From Hydrogenophaga sp. (GTDB lineage: Bacteria > Pseudomonadota > Gammaproteobacteria > Burkholderiales > Burkholderiaceae), in assembly GCA_025458545.1 (NCBI GenBank), contig JALOSH010000029.1, positions 1 through 14,338 of the forward strand: DNA of 14,338 nt. Reading direction: 5' to 3'. Made by a program: the position numbers and the translations under genes. The notes under the pieces were generated by a model. That model did no database searches and was not told the origin of the DNA. It worked only from the letters and a program-made list of their open reading frames with translations. Shown in pieces: positions 1 to 9,711 of this stretch (position 1 is the stretch's first letter; every line of letters begins with the position of its first letter).

Positions 1-1057
1 CGACCACCTGGCCGTCAGCATCGGAGGTGCCGGCATGGAACACCATGACGTCGTCGGCATCGGCGGGCAGGCCTGTGACGGCATCACCCTTGCGCGGGTC
101 CATCGGATAACCGGCGGCCGCCAGCACGACACCCAGCGCGACGCGGGGGTCCCAGTCCAGCGACACCTGGTGCAGCTCGGCGCGGGTCGCGGCCAGCAAC
201 ACCTGCGCCAGGTTCGAACGCAGGCGCATCAGGATCGGCTGCGTTTCCGGGTCGCCCATGCGGCAATTGAATTCCAGCGTCTTCACGCGACCATCGGGCG
301 TGATCATCAGCCCGGCGTAGAGGAAGCCGGTGTATGGAATGCCGTCGGCCGCCATACCGCGCAGCGTGGGCAGGATCACCTCGTCCACGGCGCGCTGGTG
401 CACCGCGGGCGTGACCACCGGCGCGGGCGAGTACGCGCCCATGCCGCCGGTGTTCGGGCCCTGATCGGCGTCGAGCAGGCGCTTGTGGTCCTGGATCACC
501 ACGCGAGCGCCGCCTTCGTTGTGCGCCACGCCCAGCGCGTTGTCCAACAGCATGAAGTCGATGGCTTCGTGCGCCTCGGCCAGACTCATCGCCACCACCA
601 CGCCCTTGCCGGCGGCCAGACCGTCGGCCTTGATGACGATCGGCGCTCCTTTCGCGTCCACATAGGCATGGGCCTGCGCAGCATCGGTGAAGGTCTGGTA
701 CGCGGCAGTGGGAATGCCGTGGCGCTGCATGAAAGCCTTGCTGAAGGCCTTGGAGCTTTCCAGCTGCGCGGCCTTCTGCGTCGGGCCAAAGATCGCCAGG
801 CCATGCGCGCGGAACTCGTCCACCACACCCGCCGCCAGCGGGGCTTCAGGCCCCACCACCGTGAGCGCGATGCCGTTGGCCTGCACCCATTCGCGCAGCG
901 CCACCTTGTCGGTGATCGGCAGGTTGGTCAGTTGCGCATCCCGCGCCGTGCCCGCATTGCCGGGCGCCACAAACACCTGCTCGACGTCCTCGGACTGCTT
1001 GAGCTTCCAAGCCAGCGCGTGCTCGCGGCCACCGCCGCCAATCACCAAGACTTTCAA
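1..1057 (-). CDS. purD: Phosphoribosylamine-glycine ligase, 3' end outside window, apparent internal deletion
   Basis: PurD (GAR synthetase) joins glycine to 5-phosphoribosylamine using ATP in cytoplasmic purine synthesis. 352 codons are visible and the frame is open at the left edge. It starts at a TTG (1057-1055), with GGAG six bases upstream. The N-terminus MKVLVIGGGGREHALAWKLK carries the PurD glycine-rich motif. LESSKAFSKAFM, KADGLAAGKGVVVA, GPNTGGMGAYSPAP and EFNCRMGDPETQP follow in family order. Oddity: I188 is followed directly by Q189 (VVI-QDHKR). In E. coli PurD, as I recall it, about 26 residues lie between these blocks, beginning EEFLDGEEASF. They include the ATP-grasp hinge that contacts adenine. 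The reading frame is kept. The family identity is certain; whether the protein is active is doubtful. yebC lies 129 bp upstream on the same strand. Confidence 0.93.
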   Translation of the reverse strand, partial: MKVLVIGGGGREHALAWKLKQSEDVEQVFVAPGNAGTARDAQLTNLPITDKVALREWVQANGIALTVVGPEAPLAAGVVDEFRAHGLAIFGPTQKAAQLESSKAFSKAFMQRHGIPTAAYQTFTDAAQAHAYVDAKGAPIVIKADGLAAGKGVVVAMSLAEAHEAIDFMLLDNALGVAHNEGGARVVIQDHKRLLDADQGPNTGGMGAYSPAPVVTPAVHQRAVDEVILPTLRGMAADGIPYTGFLYAGLMITPDGRVKTLEFNCRMGDPETQPILMRLRSNLAQVLLAATRAELHQVSLDWDPRVALGVVLAAAGYPMDPRKGDAVTGLPADADDVMVFHAGTSDADGQVV

Positions 1058-1110
1058 ACGAATCTCCAAACTTCAAAAAAATCACCCGGGGCGCGTGCCC
1101 GTCATCTAGG

Positions 1111-1173
1111 CTGCCGCGGAACCGGCTCTGCCGGGCCGCCAGCAGCGCCCCCTTGAGGGGGTCGCGCGCAGCG
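1111..1173. repeat. Intergenic GC-rich palindrome cluster, possible yebC terminator
   Basis: The gap between purD and yebC holds two compact inverted repeats. The first is CCGGC-TCT-GCCGG at 1122-1134. The second is CCCCCT-TG-AGGGGG at 1148-1161, followed by an alternating GCGCGC stretch. I recall similar CCCCTTGAGGGG-type units recurring between genes in Comamonadaceae genomes, so this may be a dispersed REP-like element. No T-run follows on the minus strand, so simple intrinsic termination after yebC is uncertain. Confidence 0.5.
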
Positions 1174-1186
1174 CGGCAGGGGTGGG

Positions 1187-1927
1187 TCAAATACTTGCGT
1201 TGTGGAAGACTTCCTGCACGTCGTCCAGGTCTTCAATGATGTCCAGGAGCTTCTGCATGCGCGCCGCATCTTCACCGGTGAGCTCGATGGTGTTCTCCGG
1301 TCGCATGGTGATTTCGGCCACTTCCGGCTTGAGACCAGCCGCCTCCAGCGCGTTCTTCACCGCTTCAAAATCGGGATACGCGGTCAGCACCTCGATGGCG
1401 CCGTCGTCGTCGGTGATCACGTCCTCGGCGCCAGCCTCCAGCGCCACTTCCATCACCTTGTCCTCGTTCGTGCCGGGCGCAAAGATGATCTGCCCGCAGT
1501 GCTTGAACTGGAACGCCACCGAACCATCGGTGCCCAGGTTGCCACCGTACTTGCTGAAGGCGTGCCGCACCTCGGCCACGGTGCGCACCTTGTTGTCGGT
1601 CATGGTGTCCACAATGATGGCCGCGCCGCCGATGCCGTAGCCCTCGTAGCGGATTTCTTCCAGCGCCTGGCCTTCCAGGTTGCCCGAGGCCTTGTCCACG
1701 TTGTACTTGATGCGGTCGGCCGGCATGTTGGCGGCCTTGGCCTTGTCGATGGCCAGACGCAGTCGCGGGTTCATGGCCGGGTCGCCGCCGCCGGTGCGGG
1801 CGGCCACGGTGATCTCGCGGATCACCCGTGTCCAGATCTTGCCCCGCTTTTCATCCTGTCGGCCCTTGCGGTGTTGAATGTTGGCCCATTTGCTGTGTCC
1901 AGCCACGAGTTTGCTGTGTCCAGCCAC
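1187..1927 (-). CDS. yebC: YebC/PmpR-family protein with duplicated N-terminal start
   Basis: This is a cytoplasmic YebC/PmpR family protein, described in various bacteria as a DNA-binding regulator or, more recently, as a translation factor that helps at difficult proline stretches. The hallmark block [20 protein letters not shown] sits at the N-terminus, and the rest ([51 protein letters not shown]) is collinear with the family. It has 246 residues, against a usual length of about 239-240. The extra seven come from a perfect 21-bp tandem duplication at 1889-1930, so the protein begins [14 protein letters not shown]. Both copies carry a GTG. The first (1927-1925) has AAAGGA upstream at good spacing. 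The second (1906-1904) would give the normal-length protein but lies too far from that site. purD follows downstream on the same strand. Confidence 0.95.
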   Translation of the reverse strand: MAGHSKLVAGHSKWANIQHRKGRQDEKRGKIWTRVIREITVAARTGGGDPAMNPRLRLAIDKAKAANMPADRIKYNVDKASGNLEGQALEEIRYEGYGIGGAAIIVDTMTDNKVRTVAEVRHAFSKYGGNLGTDGSVAFQFKHCGQIIFAPGTNEDKVMEVALEAGAEDVITDDDGAIEVLTAYPDFEAVKNALEAAGLKPEVAEITMRPENTIELTGEDAARMQKLLDIIEDLDDVQEVFHNASI

Positions 1928-1930
1928 GAG
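1889..1930. repeat. Perfect 21-bp tandem duplication across the yebC start
   Basis: Two identical, adjacent 21-bp units occupy 1889-1909 and 1910-1930. Each encodes, on the minus strand, Leu plus a GTG start and then Ala-Gly-His-Ser-Lys. The unit length is a multiple of three, so the frame of yebC survives. The duplication puts a second initiation codon 21 bases inside the coding region. Confidence 0.97.
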
Positions 1931-2016
1931 TGAATCCTTTTTTCTGACCAGAATTTGGTGTAATCACCTTCGATTTTACGACCCGCCCTTTTCCTCTCAT
2001 TGCAAGGATGCTCGCC

Positions 2017-3561
2017 ATGGCCGAACCGATGCTGATCGCCCAGAACCCGAATGCCCAGTGCCACCTGCTGCCCGGGCTGGCCAACCGCCACGGGCTGATC
2101 ACCGGCGCCACCGGCACCGGCAAGACGGTCACGCTGCAAACCCTGGCCGAGCAGTTCTCCAACATCGGCGTGCCGGTCTTCATGGCCGACGTGAAAGGCG
2201 ACCTCACCGGCATCAGCCAGACCGGCAAACTGCCCGACAAGGTGGTGAAGATCCTGGCCGACCGCGGCATCACCCCCACCACGCCGCAGGCCTGCCCCAC
2301 CACGCTGTGGGACGTGTTCGGCGAGCAGGGCCACCCGGTGCGCGCCACGATTTCCGACATGGGGCCGCTGCTGCTGGCGCGCATGCTGGACCTGAATGAC
2401 ACCCAGGCCGGCGTGCTCAACCTGGTGTTCAAGATCGCCGACGACAACGGCTTGCTGCTGCTGGACATGAAAGACCTGCGGGCCATGCTGCAGCACGTGG
2501 GCGACAACGCCAAGCAATTCACAACCGAGTACGGCAACGTCAGCGCGGCCAGCATCGGCGCCATCCAGCGCGGCCTGATGCAGGTGGAGCAGCAAGGGGG
2601 CGACAAGTTCTTTGGCGAGCCCATGCTCGACATCAACGACTTCATGCAGACCGAGCGCGGCAAGGGCGTGATCAACATCCTGGCGGCGGACAAACTGCTG
2701 AACGCACCCCGCTTGTACGCCACCTTTCTCCTCTGGATGCTGTCTGAGCTGTTCGAAAGCCTGCCGGAGATCGGCGACCCCGAGAAACCCAAGCTGGTGT
2801 TCTTCTTCGATGAAGCCCACCTGCTGTTCAACGACGCGCCCAAGGTCCTGATCGAGCGCATCGAACTGGTGGTGCGCCTGGTGCGCTCCAAGGGAGTGGG
2901 CGTGTATTTCGTGACGCAGAACCCGCTCGACATCCCCGACAGCGTGCTGGGTCAGCTGGGCAACCGGGTGCAGCACGCGCTGCGCGCCTTCACACCGCGC
3001 GACCAGAAAGCGGTGAAAGCCACGGCGCAAACCATGCGCCCCAAGGCCGGCCTGGACATTGAGGCCGCCATCACCGAACTGGCGGTGGGTGAGGCGCTGG
3101 TGAGCCTGCTCGATGCCAAGGGCCGGCCGAGCGAAACCGAGCGCGTGTTCGTGCTGCCGCCCGGCAGCCAGCTCGGGCCCATCAGCGATGCACAGCGCCA
3201 GCAACTGCTGACCGGTTCGCTGGTGGCCGGGGTCTATGAGAAAACGGTGGATCGCGAAAGCGCCCATGAAATCCTGCGCGCGCATGTGGAAGCCCGCACC
3301 GCCGAAGCACCCGCCGAAACCGGCGGCGTGAAGACCCCGCGCATTCCCGGCGCGACCGACAAGGGCGAAGCGCCCGCTGGTGCGGGCGGCATCGGCGGCA
3401 TGGTCAACGAAGCCCTGTTCGGCCGCACCGGCCCGCGGGGCGGGCAATACGACGGCCTGGTCCAGACCATGGCCAAAACCGCGGCACGCAGTGTGGCCAG
3501 CGGCATTGGCCGCCAGATCGTGCGCGGCGTGCTGGGCAGCCTGCTCGGCGGCAAACGCTGA
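2017..3561 (+). CDS. yjgR: YjgR-type HerA-like ATPase (DUF853)
   Basis: This is a P-loop ATPase of the DUF853/YjgR group, related to HerA/FtsK-type hexameric translocases; its cellular role is not established. Numbering from this start, Walker A is GATGTGKT (residues 30-37), and the family block [13 protein letters not shown] follows. Walker B is VFFFDEAH (261-268), and a sensor-like [11 protein letters not shown] stretch comes later. The C-terminus is a Gly/Ala-rich linker ending [13 protein letters not shown]. The 514 residues compare with about 500 for E. coli YjgR. I chose ATG 2017 because AAGGA (2004-2008) stands eight bases upstream. The in-frame ATG at 2008 overlaps that site and would add MLA. 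The gene diverges from yebC and converges on clpA. Confidence 0.9.
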   Translation: MAEPMLIAQNPNAQCHLLPGLANRHGLITGATGTGKTVTLQTLAEQFSNIGVPVFMADVKGDLTGISQTGKLPDKVVKILADRGITPTTPQACPTTLWDVFGEQGHPVRATISDMGPLLLARMLDLNDTQAGVLNLVFKIADDNGLLLLDMKDLRAMLQHVGDNAKQFTTEYGNVSAASIGAIQRGLMQVEQQGGDKFFGEPMLDINDFMQTERGKGVINILAADKLLNAPRLYATFLLWMLSELFESLPEIGDPEKPKLVFFFDEAHLLFNDAPKVLIERIELVVRLVRSKGVGVYFVTQNPLDIPDSVLGQLGNRVQHALRAFTPRDQKAVKATAQTMRPKAGLDIEAAITELAVGEALVSLLDAKGRPSETERVFVLPPGSQLGPISDAQRQQLLTGSLVAGVYEKTVDRESAHEILRAHVEARTAEAPAETGGVKTPRIPGATDKGEAPAGAGGIGGMVNEALFGRTGPRGGQYDGLVQTMAKTAARSVASGIGRQIVRGVLGSLLGGKR

Positions 3562-3587
3562 GATTGACGCCCAGGCCCCCAAAAGAT

Positions 3588-3619
3588 AAAGCCCGGCAGT
3601 TTGAACTGCCGGGCTTTTT
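3588..3619. terminator. Bidirectional intrinsic terminator between yjgR and clpA
   Basis: A perfect 13-bp stem has arms at 3588-3600 (AAAGCCCGGCAGT) and 3605-3617, with the loop TTGA. On the plus strand it ends in a T5 run. On the minus strand the same stem ends in TTT followed by ATCTTTT. It can therefore stop both convergent genes. Confidence 0.93.
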
Positions 3620-3642
3620 GCTGCTCAGGGAGGCTTGTACTT

Positions 3643-5982
<2,340 letters not shown>

Positions 5983-6075
5983 GGACACTTCCTTTGGGCT
6001 GGGGATGATCTGAAACGTATGGGACCGACGGGATGAAGATCGGGAAGATGGCCATCACATGGGGCGGACTTTCTG

Positions 6076-6432
6076 CTATTCAACCGGTTCACTCAAACAC
6101 TGCAAGGGATGCCCTGCCTGGCGCGCGGCTTGCGACACCTGATCGACCTTGGTACTCGCCACATCGCGGGTGTAGACCCCGCAGATGCCTTTGCCCTCCA
6201 GATGGATCTTGAGCATGATTTGCGTCGCGGTTTCACGGTCCTTGCTGAAAAACTCCTGGATGACGTGCACCACGAACTCCATGGGCGTGAAATCGTCGTT
6301 GAGCAGCACGACCCTGAACATTTGCGGTGGTTTGGTGCGCTGGGTGCGCCGCTCGAGCACCACCGCGTCGTCGCTGCCCGTGCTCGGCGGAACGACCGGA
6401 CTGGATGGTTTTTTCGGATTCTGGGTGGCCAT
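6076..6432 (-). CDS. clpS: ATP-dependent Clp protease adaptor ClpS
   Basis: ClpS is the N-recognin adaptor. It binds N-terminal Leu, Phe, Trp or Tyr and hands the substrate to ClpA. It has 118 residues: a disordered Pro/Ser-rich N-terminal tail (1-36), then the folded core. Ligand-pocket residues of the E. coli protein are all present: NDD (45-47), TPMEF (49-53) and the MLKIH histidine (77). [13 protein letters not shown] and the HPL turn near the C-terminus also match. The start is ATG 6432. There is no Shine-Dalgarno, and a TAGAAT -10-like hexamer ends seven bases before it, suggesting a leaderless mRNA. An in-frame ATG three codons upstream would add only MVF. clpA follows 93 bp downstream. 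Confidence 0.96.
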   Translation of the reverse strand: MATQNPKKPSSPVVPPSTGSDDAVVLERRTQRTKPPQMFRVVLLNDDFTPMEFVVHVIQEFFSKDRETATQIMLKIHLEGKGICGVYTRDVASTKVDQVSQAARQAGHPLQCLSEPVE

Positions 6433-6439
6433 GAAAACC

Positions 6440-6445
6440 ATTCTA
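6440..6445 (-). promoter_or_regulatory. Candidate -10 element for leaderless clpS
   Basis: TAGAAT on the minus strand leaves seven bases to the A of the clpS ATG, so transcription would start at or next to the initiation codon. The -35 is poor: CCTTGG lies at 17-bp spacing. This is an inference from spacing and the missing Shine-Dalgarno. Confidence 0.5.
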
Positions 6446-6813
6446 GCGGGCTGTGTGCATCCCCAAGGCCGGGTAGGGAAACGAAACACCCTGCTGCCGT
6501 GCACGCGCGGTTCCAGCAGGTGGCGCCCTGCTGATCTTGGCTCGCGGGGAAACCGAAAAAAGACATGTGTCATTGTGCGACGATTGGCCAAACAGAAACC
6601 ACTAAGGTGCGAGACTTCCGGGTTGTTTTTCTCGGATATTGCCGATCTGTTGAGGACCCGACCTCGCGCGGGAACGCCGTTTGGCGCGCTCTGGAAGCGC
6701 GTGGTCAGGTCGACCGTTCACAGGCCGCGACAATTCGACCTTCTCCCTCCGATCCTCTGAGATGACCTCGGGTCCTGGATCGATCCGTCCGCTTGGCTCC
6801 CACCCCCGTCCTG
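6446..6813. other. Divergent intergenic region between clpS and the VanZ gene
   Basis: About 370 bp separate the divergent clpS and VanZ-family starts. Beyond the clpS -10 hexamer I find no convincing promoter, hairpin or small gene. The short frames in it have no ribosome binding site or family likeness. Some stretches (about 6540-6650) are more A/T-rich than the flanking coding sequence, which fits promoter DNA. Confidence 0.5.
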
Positions 6814-7176
6814 ATGCAACCATTGATGTTCTCCCCGCTGCTGGTCAAACGCCTCGCCTTCTGGACTTGTCTGACCGCGGTGACCCTGCTGTCGCTGATG
6901 CCCACCGACTTTTTACCGCCCCCGGTGTTCAGCCTATGGGACAAGGCGCAACACACTGCGGGCTTTGCCGGGCTGACCGTTGTCGGGCTGCTGGCGTTTC
7001 CCCAGCGGCCCTGGCGGCTGATGCTGGCCCTGCTGCTGTTTGGTGGAGCGATCGAAGTGGCCCAGGCAGCCACCGGTTGGCGCCAGGGTGATTGGCTCGA
7101 TCTTTTGGCCGATGCGGTGGGCATCGTCATCGGCGGCGTGATGTTCCAGTGGATTGGTCGACGCGACCGAGACTGA
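6814..7176 (+). CDS. VanZ-family small membrane protein
   Basis: This is a predicted inner-membrane protein of the VanZ-like family. VanZ itself gives low-level teicoplanin resistance, but the role of chromosomal homologues in Gram-negatives is unknown. It has 120 residues with four hydrophobic stretches at about 13-29, 49-63, 68-83 and 96-114. The family pattern is visible: WDKAQHTAGFAGL (Asp43, Lys44, His47), then a Glu in the third segment (Glu81) and DWLDLLADAVGI near the end. The start is uncertain: ATG 6814 is used, but TTG 6793 and ATG 6826 are also in frame and none has a good ribosome binding site. It precedes aat by 58 bp on the same strand and may be cotranscribed with it. Confidence 0.85.
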   Translation: MQPLMFSPLLVKRLAFWTCLTAVTLLSLMPTDFLPPPVFSLWDKAQHTAGFAGLTVVGLLAFPQRPWRLMLALLLFGGAIEVAQAATGWRQGDWLDLLADAVGIVIGGVMFQWIGRRDRD

Positions 7177-7234
7177 TCGACCGACCGGGTATTTGCGCCA
7201 CGCATCGGCCACCGCTGCCCGCACAATCACGAAC

Positions 7235-8005
7235 ATGACGCGAACGCCGCCCACCCGCCCGATGCCCTGGCTGGAGCCTGGTCAGGCATTCCCACCGGTG
7301 GCCGCCGCATGGGGACCCGATGACCCGGCGCCTGGACTGCTGGCCGCAGGCGGAGTGCTCGATGTGACCACACTGGTCGACGCCTATTCGCACGGCATCT
7401 TCCCGTGGTTCAGCACCGGACAGCCCATCCTGTGGTGGAGCACCGATCCCCGCATGGTGCTGGAACCCGCTGCATTCCGGTTGCACCGTTCGCTGCGCAA
7501 GACCATCCAGGCGATGTTGCGGGACGGTCGCCTGGAGATCCGCATGGACCACGACTTCGAGCGCGTGATCCGTGCCTGCGCCCACACGCGCCGAAACGGC
7601 CAGGACGGGACCTGGATCGTGCCATCGATGGTGCAGGCGTACCTGGAACTGCACCGTGCGGGTTTCGCGCACAGCGTGGAAACCTGGATCGATGGCGAGC
7701 TCGCGGGTGGACTTTATGGCGTCAACCTGGGCGCCATGGTGTACGGCGAATCCATGTTCAGCCGCCAGGACAACGCATCCAAGATCGCGCTGGCCGCACT
7801 GGTGTCTTTTGCGCGCGAACACAACCTGCCCCTGATCGACTGCCAGCAAGACACACCCCACCTGGCCTCGCTCGGCGGTGTGCTCATGGGCCGTGAAACC
7901 TTCTGCCAACACCTGAACCGGTTGCTGACCCACCCATGCCCGGTCTGGCGGTTCCAGCCCGTATACTGGAAAAACATCCTCTCCGACGACCGCAGGCGAG
8001 CGTGA
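7235..8005 (+). CDS. aat: Leucyl/phenylalanyl-tRNA-protein transferase
   Basis: Aat moves Leu or Phe from its tRNA onto proteins starting with Lys or Arg, making them ClpS-ClpAP substrates in the cytoplasm. Family blocks run in order: [11 protein letters not shown] (50-60), ILWWSTDPR (65-73), [11 protein letters not shown] (126-136), [25 protein letters not shown] (171-183) and LIDCQQ (200-205). It has 256 residues from ATG 7235, against 234 in E. coli. ATG 7262 (MPWLEPGQ) is in frame and would give 247 residues with a more usual N-terminus. Neither has a clear Shine-Dalgarno. Its TGA overlaps the GTG start of bpt by two bases within GTGA, so the two are translationally coupled. Confidence 0.96.
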   Translation: MTRTPPTRPMPWLEPGQAFPPVAAAWGPDDPAPGLLAAGGVLDVTTLVDAYSHGIFPWFSTGQPILWWSTDPRMVLEPAAFRLHRSLRKTIQAMLRDGRLEIRMDHDFERVIRACAHTRRNGQDGTWIVPSMVQAYLELHRAGFAHSVETWIDGELAGGLYGVNLGAMVYGESMFSRQDNASKIALAALVSFAREHNLPLIDCQQDTPHLASLGGVLMGRETFCQHLNRLLTHPCPVWRFQPVYWKNILSDDRRRA

Positions 8006-8739
8006 CCCACCTCAAAGAACTTCCGCTGCAGGCGCTGCAGTTTTATGCCACGGCGCCCTACCCCTGCAGTTACATTGCAGGGCGCCAGGCCCGGTCGCAG
8101 GTGGCCACGCCCAGCCACCTGATCCACAGCGACGCCTACTCCGACCTGATCACCCGAGGGTTTCGCCGCAGCGGTCTGTTCACCTACCGCCCACACTGCG
8201 ACGGTTGCCAGGCTTGTGTGCCCTTGCGCATACCGGTGGCACGGTTCGAACCCAGCCGCAGCCAGCGGCGCTGCCTCAACAGCCATGTTCGACTGCACAC
8301 CAGGGTGCTCAAACTCTGTTTTATTCCAGAGCATTACCAGCTTTACCTGCGATACCAGAACAGCCGCCACTCGGGGGGCGGCATGGACCAGGACAGCATC
8401 GACCAGTACACCCAGTTCCTGTTGCAAAGCCGCGTCAATTCCCGCTTGGTCGAGTTCTACGAACCCGCAGAAGACGGGCAGCCGCCCCGGCTGAAGATGG
8501 TCTCGATCGTGGATGTGCTGAACGACGGCCTGTCGGCGGTCTACACCTTCTACGAGCCCGACGACAAGGCGAGTTATGGCACCTACAGCGTGCTCTGGCA
8601 GATCGAGCAGGCGCGGGCGCTCGGGCTGCCGCACGTGTACCTCGGCTACTGGATCGCACAAAGCAGCAAGATGAGCTACAAGGCCGGCTTCCGACCCAAC
8701 GAACAGTTGATCGACGGACACTGGATCGAAGCGACCTGA
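8002..8739 (+). CDS. bpt: Aspartate/glutamate leucyltransferase (Bpt/Ate family)
   Basis: Bpt resembles eukaryotic arginyltransferase ATE1. The characterised Vibrio vulnificus enzyme instead adds Leu to proteins with N-terminal Asp or Glu; that specificity is assumed here. It has 245 residues. The N-terminal domain has the conserved cysteines PCSYI (Cys22) and CDGCQAC (Cys66, 69, 72), followed by [10 protein letters not shown]. The C-terminal GNAT-like half has [38 protein letters not shown] and [12 protein letters not shown]. It starts at GTG 8002, which shares GTGA with the aat stop; an in-frame ATG at 7936 lies deep inside aat and is less likely. It is the second transferase of an N-degron set with aat, clpS and clpA. 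Confidence 0.95.
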   Translation: MTHLKELPLQALQFYATAPYPCSYIAGRQARSQVATPSHLIHSDAYSDLITRGFRRSGLFTYRPHCDGCQACVPLRIPVARFEPSRSQRRCLNSHVRLHTRVLKLCFIPEHYQLYLRYQNSRHSGGGMDQDSIDQYTQFLLQSRVNSRLVEFYEPAEDGQPPRLKMVSIVDVLNDGLSAVYTFYEPDDKASYGTYSVLWQIEQARALGLPHVYLGYWIAQSSKMSYKAGFRPNEQLIDGHWIEAT

Positions 8740-8801
8740 TCGGGCGGCGACAACACAGGGAAGCGGGCCCGGTTGGTTGGCCTCAGCAGAATTAAATGGA
8801 T

Positions 8802-8816
8802 CAAGATTTCATCTTG
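8802..8816. promoter_or_regulatory. Perfect palindrome, candidate IclR-type autoregulatory operator
   Basis: CAAGAT-TTC-ATCTTG is a 6-3-6 perfect inverted repeat of 15 bp. It directly abuts the TAAAAT hexamer at 8817-8822, which is the likely -10 of the regulator gene starting at 8845. IclR-family operators are commonly palindromes of about this size, and many members repress themselves. The function is inferred. Confidence 0.5.
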
Positions 8817-8822
8817 TAAAAT
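8817..8822 (+). promoter_or_regulatory. Candidate -10 element of the IclR-type gene
   Basis: TAAAAT lies 22 bases before the ATG, preceded by TTG, which gives a weak extended -10. The -35 is poor (AAATGG at 17 bp, TTAAAT at 19 bp), consistent with a regulated promoter. No Shine-Dalgarno is visible in the short leader. Confidence 0.5.
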
Positions 8823-8844
8823 ACCGGCAATCTCCCCTGCTGCC

Positions 8845-9648
8845 ATGACCAAACGAACCGACAGCCTGCCCATCACCCCGACCGTTCAGGTGATCGAACG
8901 CATGTTCAACCTGCTGGAGGTGCTGGCCTCGCGTGCAGAGCCGGTCTCCCTCAAGGAAATCAGCGAGAAAACCGGACTGCACCCGTCCACCGCCCACCGC
9001 ATCCTCAACGATCTCACCATTGGCCGATTTGTGGACCGCCCCGAAGCGGGCAGTTACCGCCTGGGCATGAGGCTGCTCGAGCTGGGCAATCTGGTCAAGG
9101 CCCGCCTGAGCGTGCGCGATGCTGCCCTGGTACCCATGCGCGAGCTGCACAAATTGATCCAGCAACCGGTCAATCTCAGCGTGCGCCAGGGTGACGAAAT
9201 CGTGTACGTGGAACGCGCCTACAGCGAGCGATCCGGCATGCAGGTGGTCAGGGCCATCGGTGGGCGTGCACCTCTGCACCTGACCTCGGTGGGCAAGCTC
9301 TTCCTCGCCGCCGATGAACCCTTGCGCGTGCGTGCCTACGCGACGCGCACCGGGCTGGCCGGAAACACCCGCAACAGCCTGACGCAACTCAGCCAGTTGG
9401 AACGTGAGCTCGGCCAATGTCGACAGATGGGCGTGGCCCGCGACAACGAAGAACTCGAGTTGGGTGTGCGGTGCATGGCCGCTGGCATCTACGACGACCA
9501 GTGCAAGCTGGTGGCCGGTCTGTCCATTTCCGCGCCCGCCGACCGCCTGGACGAAAGCTGGGTCCCCAAGCTCCGCTCCACGGCAGCCGAGATTTCGACC
9601 GCGCTGGGATGCCCCAACGCCACGGACTCCGCGCTGGCCGCTCGATAG
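8845..9648 (+). CDS. IclR-family transcriptional regulator
   Basis: This is a dimeric DNA-binding regulator with an N-terminal winged helix-turn-helix and a C-terminal effector-binding domain. The HTH spans about residues 36-57 (SLKEISEKTGLHPSTAHRIL core), and the wing ends at GSYRLGMRLLELG. The effector domain has LSVRQGDEIVYVERAYS, GRAPLHLTSVGKLFLA, and the late family signature DNEELELGVRCMAAGIYDD. It has 267 residues, normal for the family (about 250-280). The start is ATG 8845, without a clear ribosome binding site. No catabolic gene adjoins it, so its regulon and ligand cannot be named; it may act elsewhere and on its own promoter. It converges on pbpG across a shared terminator. Confidence 0.93.
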   Translation: MTKRTDSLPITPTVQVIERMFNLLEVLASRAEPVSLKEISEKTGLHPSTAHRILNDLTIGRFVDRPEAGSYRLGMRLLELGNLVKARLSVRDAALVPMRELHKLIQQPVNLSVRQGDEIVYVERAYSERSGMQVVRAIGGRAPLHLTSVGKLFLAADEPLRVRAYATRTGLAGNTRNSLTQLSQLERELGQCRQMGVARDNEELELGVRCMAAGIYDDQCKLVAGLSISAPADRLDESWVPKLRSTAAEISTALGCPNATDSALAAR

Positions 9649-9662
9649 ACCAATGCCTTCTA

Positions 9663-9698
9663 AAACCAAAAGCGGCCCACCTGGGCCGCTTTTGGTTT
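9663..9698. terminator. Bidirectional terminator between the IclR-type gene and pbpG
   Basis: A perfect 16-bp stem has arms at 9663-9678 and 9683-9698 (GGGCCGCTTTTGGTTT) with the loop ACCT. The T-rich part lies within the 3' arm on either strand, so it can serve both convergent genes. It starts 15 bp after the plus-strand stop. Confidence 0.88.
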
Positions 9699-9711
9699 GG
9701 GCATGAGCCGT

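Noticed and set aside
35..1156. Long plus-strand open frame (373 codons) antisense to purD
   Set aside because: Its His/Arg/Gly-rich product has no family likeness, while the opposite strand reads as clear PurD. Long antisense frames are expected in G+C-rich DNA.
1936..1964. Plus-strand promoter for the YjgR-type gene (TGTAAT as -10)
   Set aside because: No acceptable -35 at 15-19 bp and only a moderate -10. A promoter is likely in this gap but I cannot place it.
1822..3582. Long minus-strand open frame (586 codons) opposite the YjgR-type gene
   Set aside because: Composition is His/Gln/Ala-rich without motifs. It also overlaps the real yebC start in another frame.
6565..6765. Short open frames in the clpS-VanZ gap as a possible small gene
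   Set aside because: No ribosome binding site, no composition typical of a protein, and no recognisable similarity.
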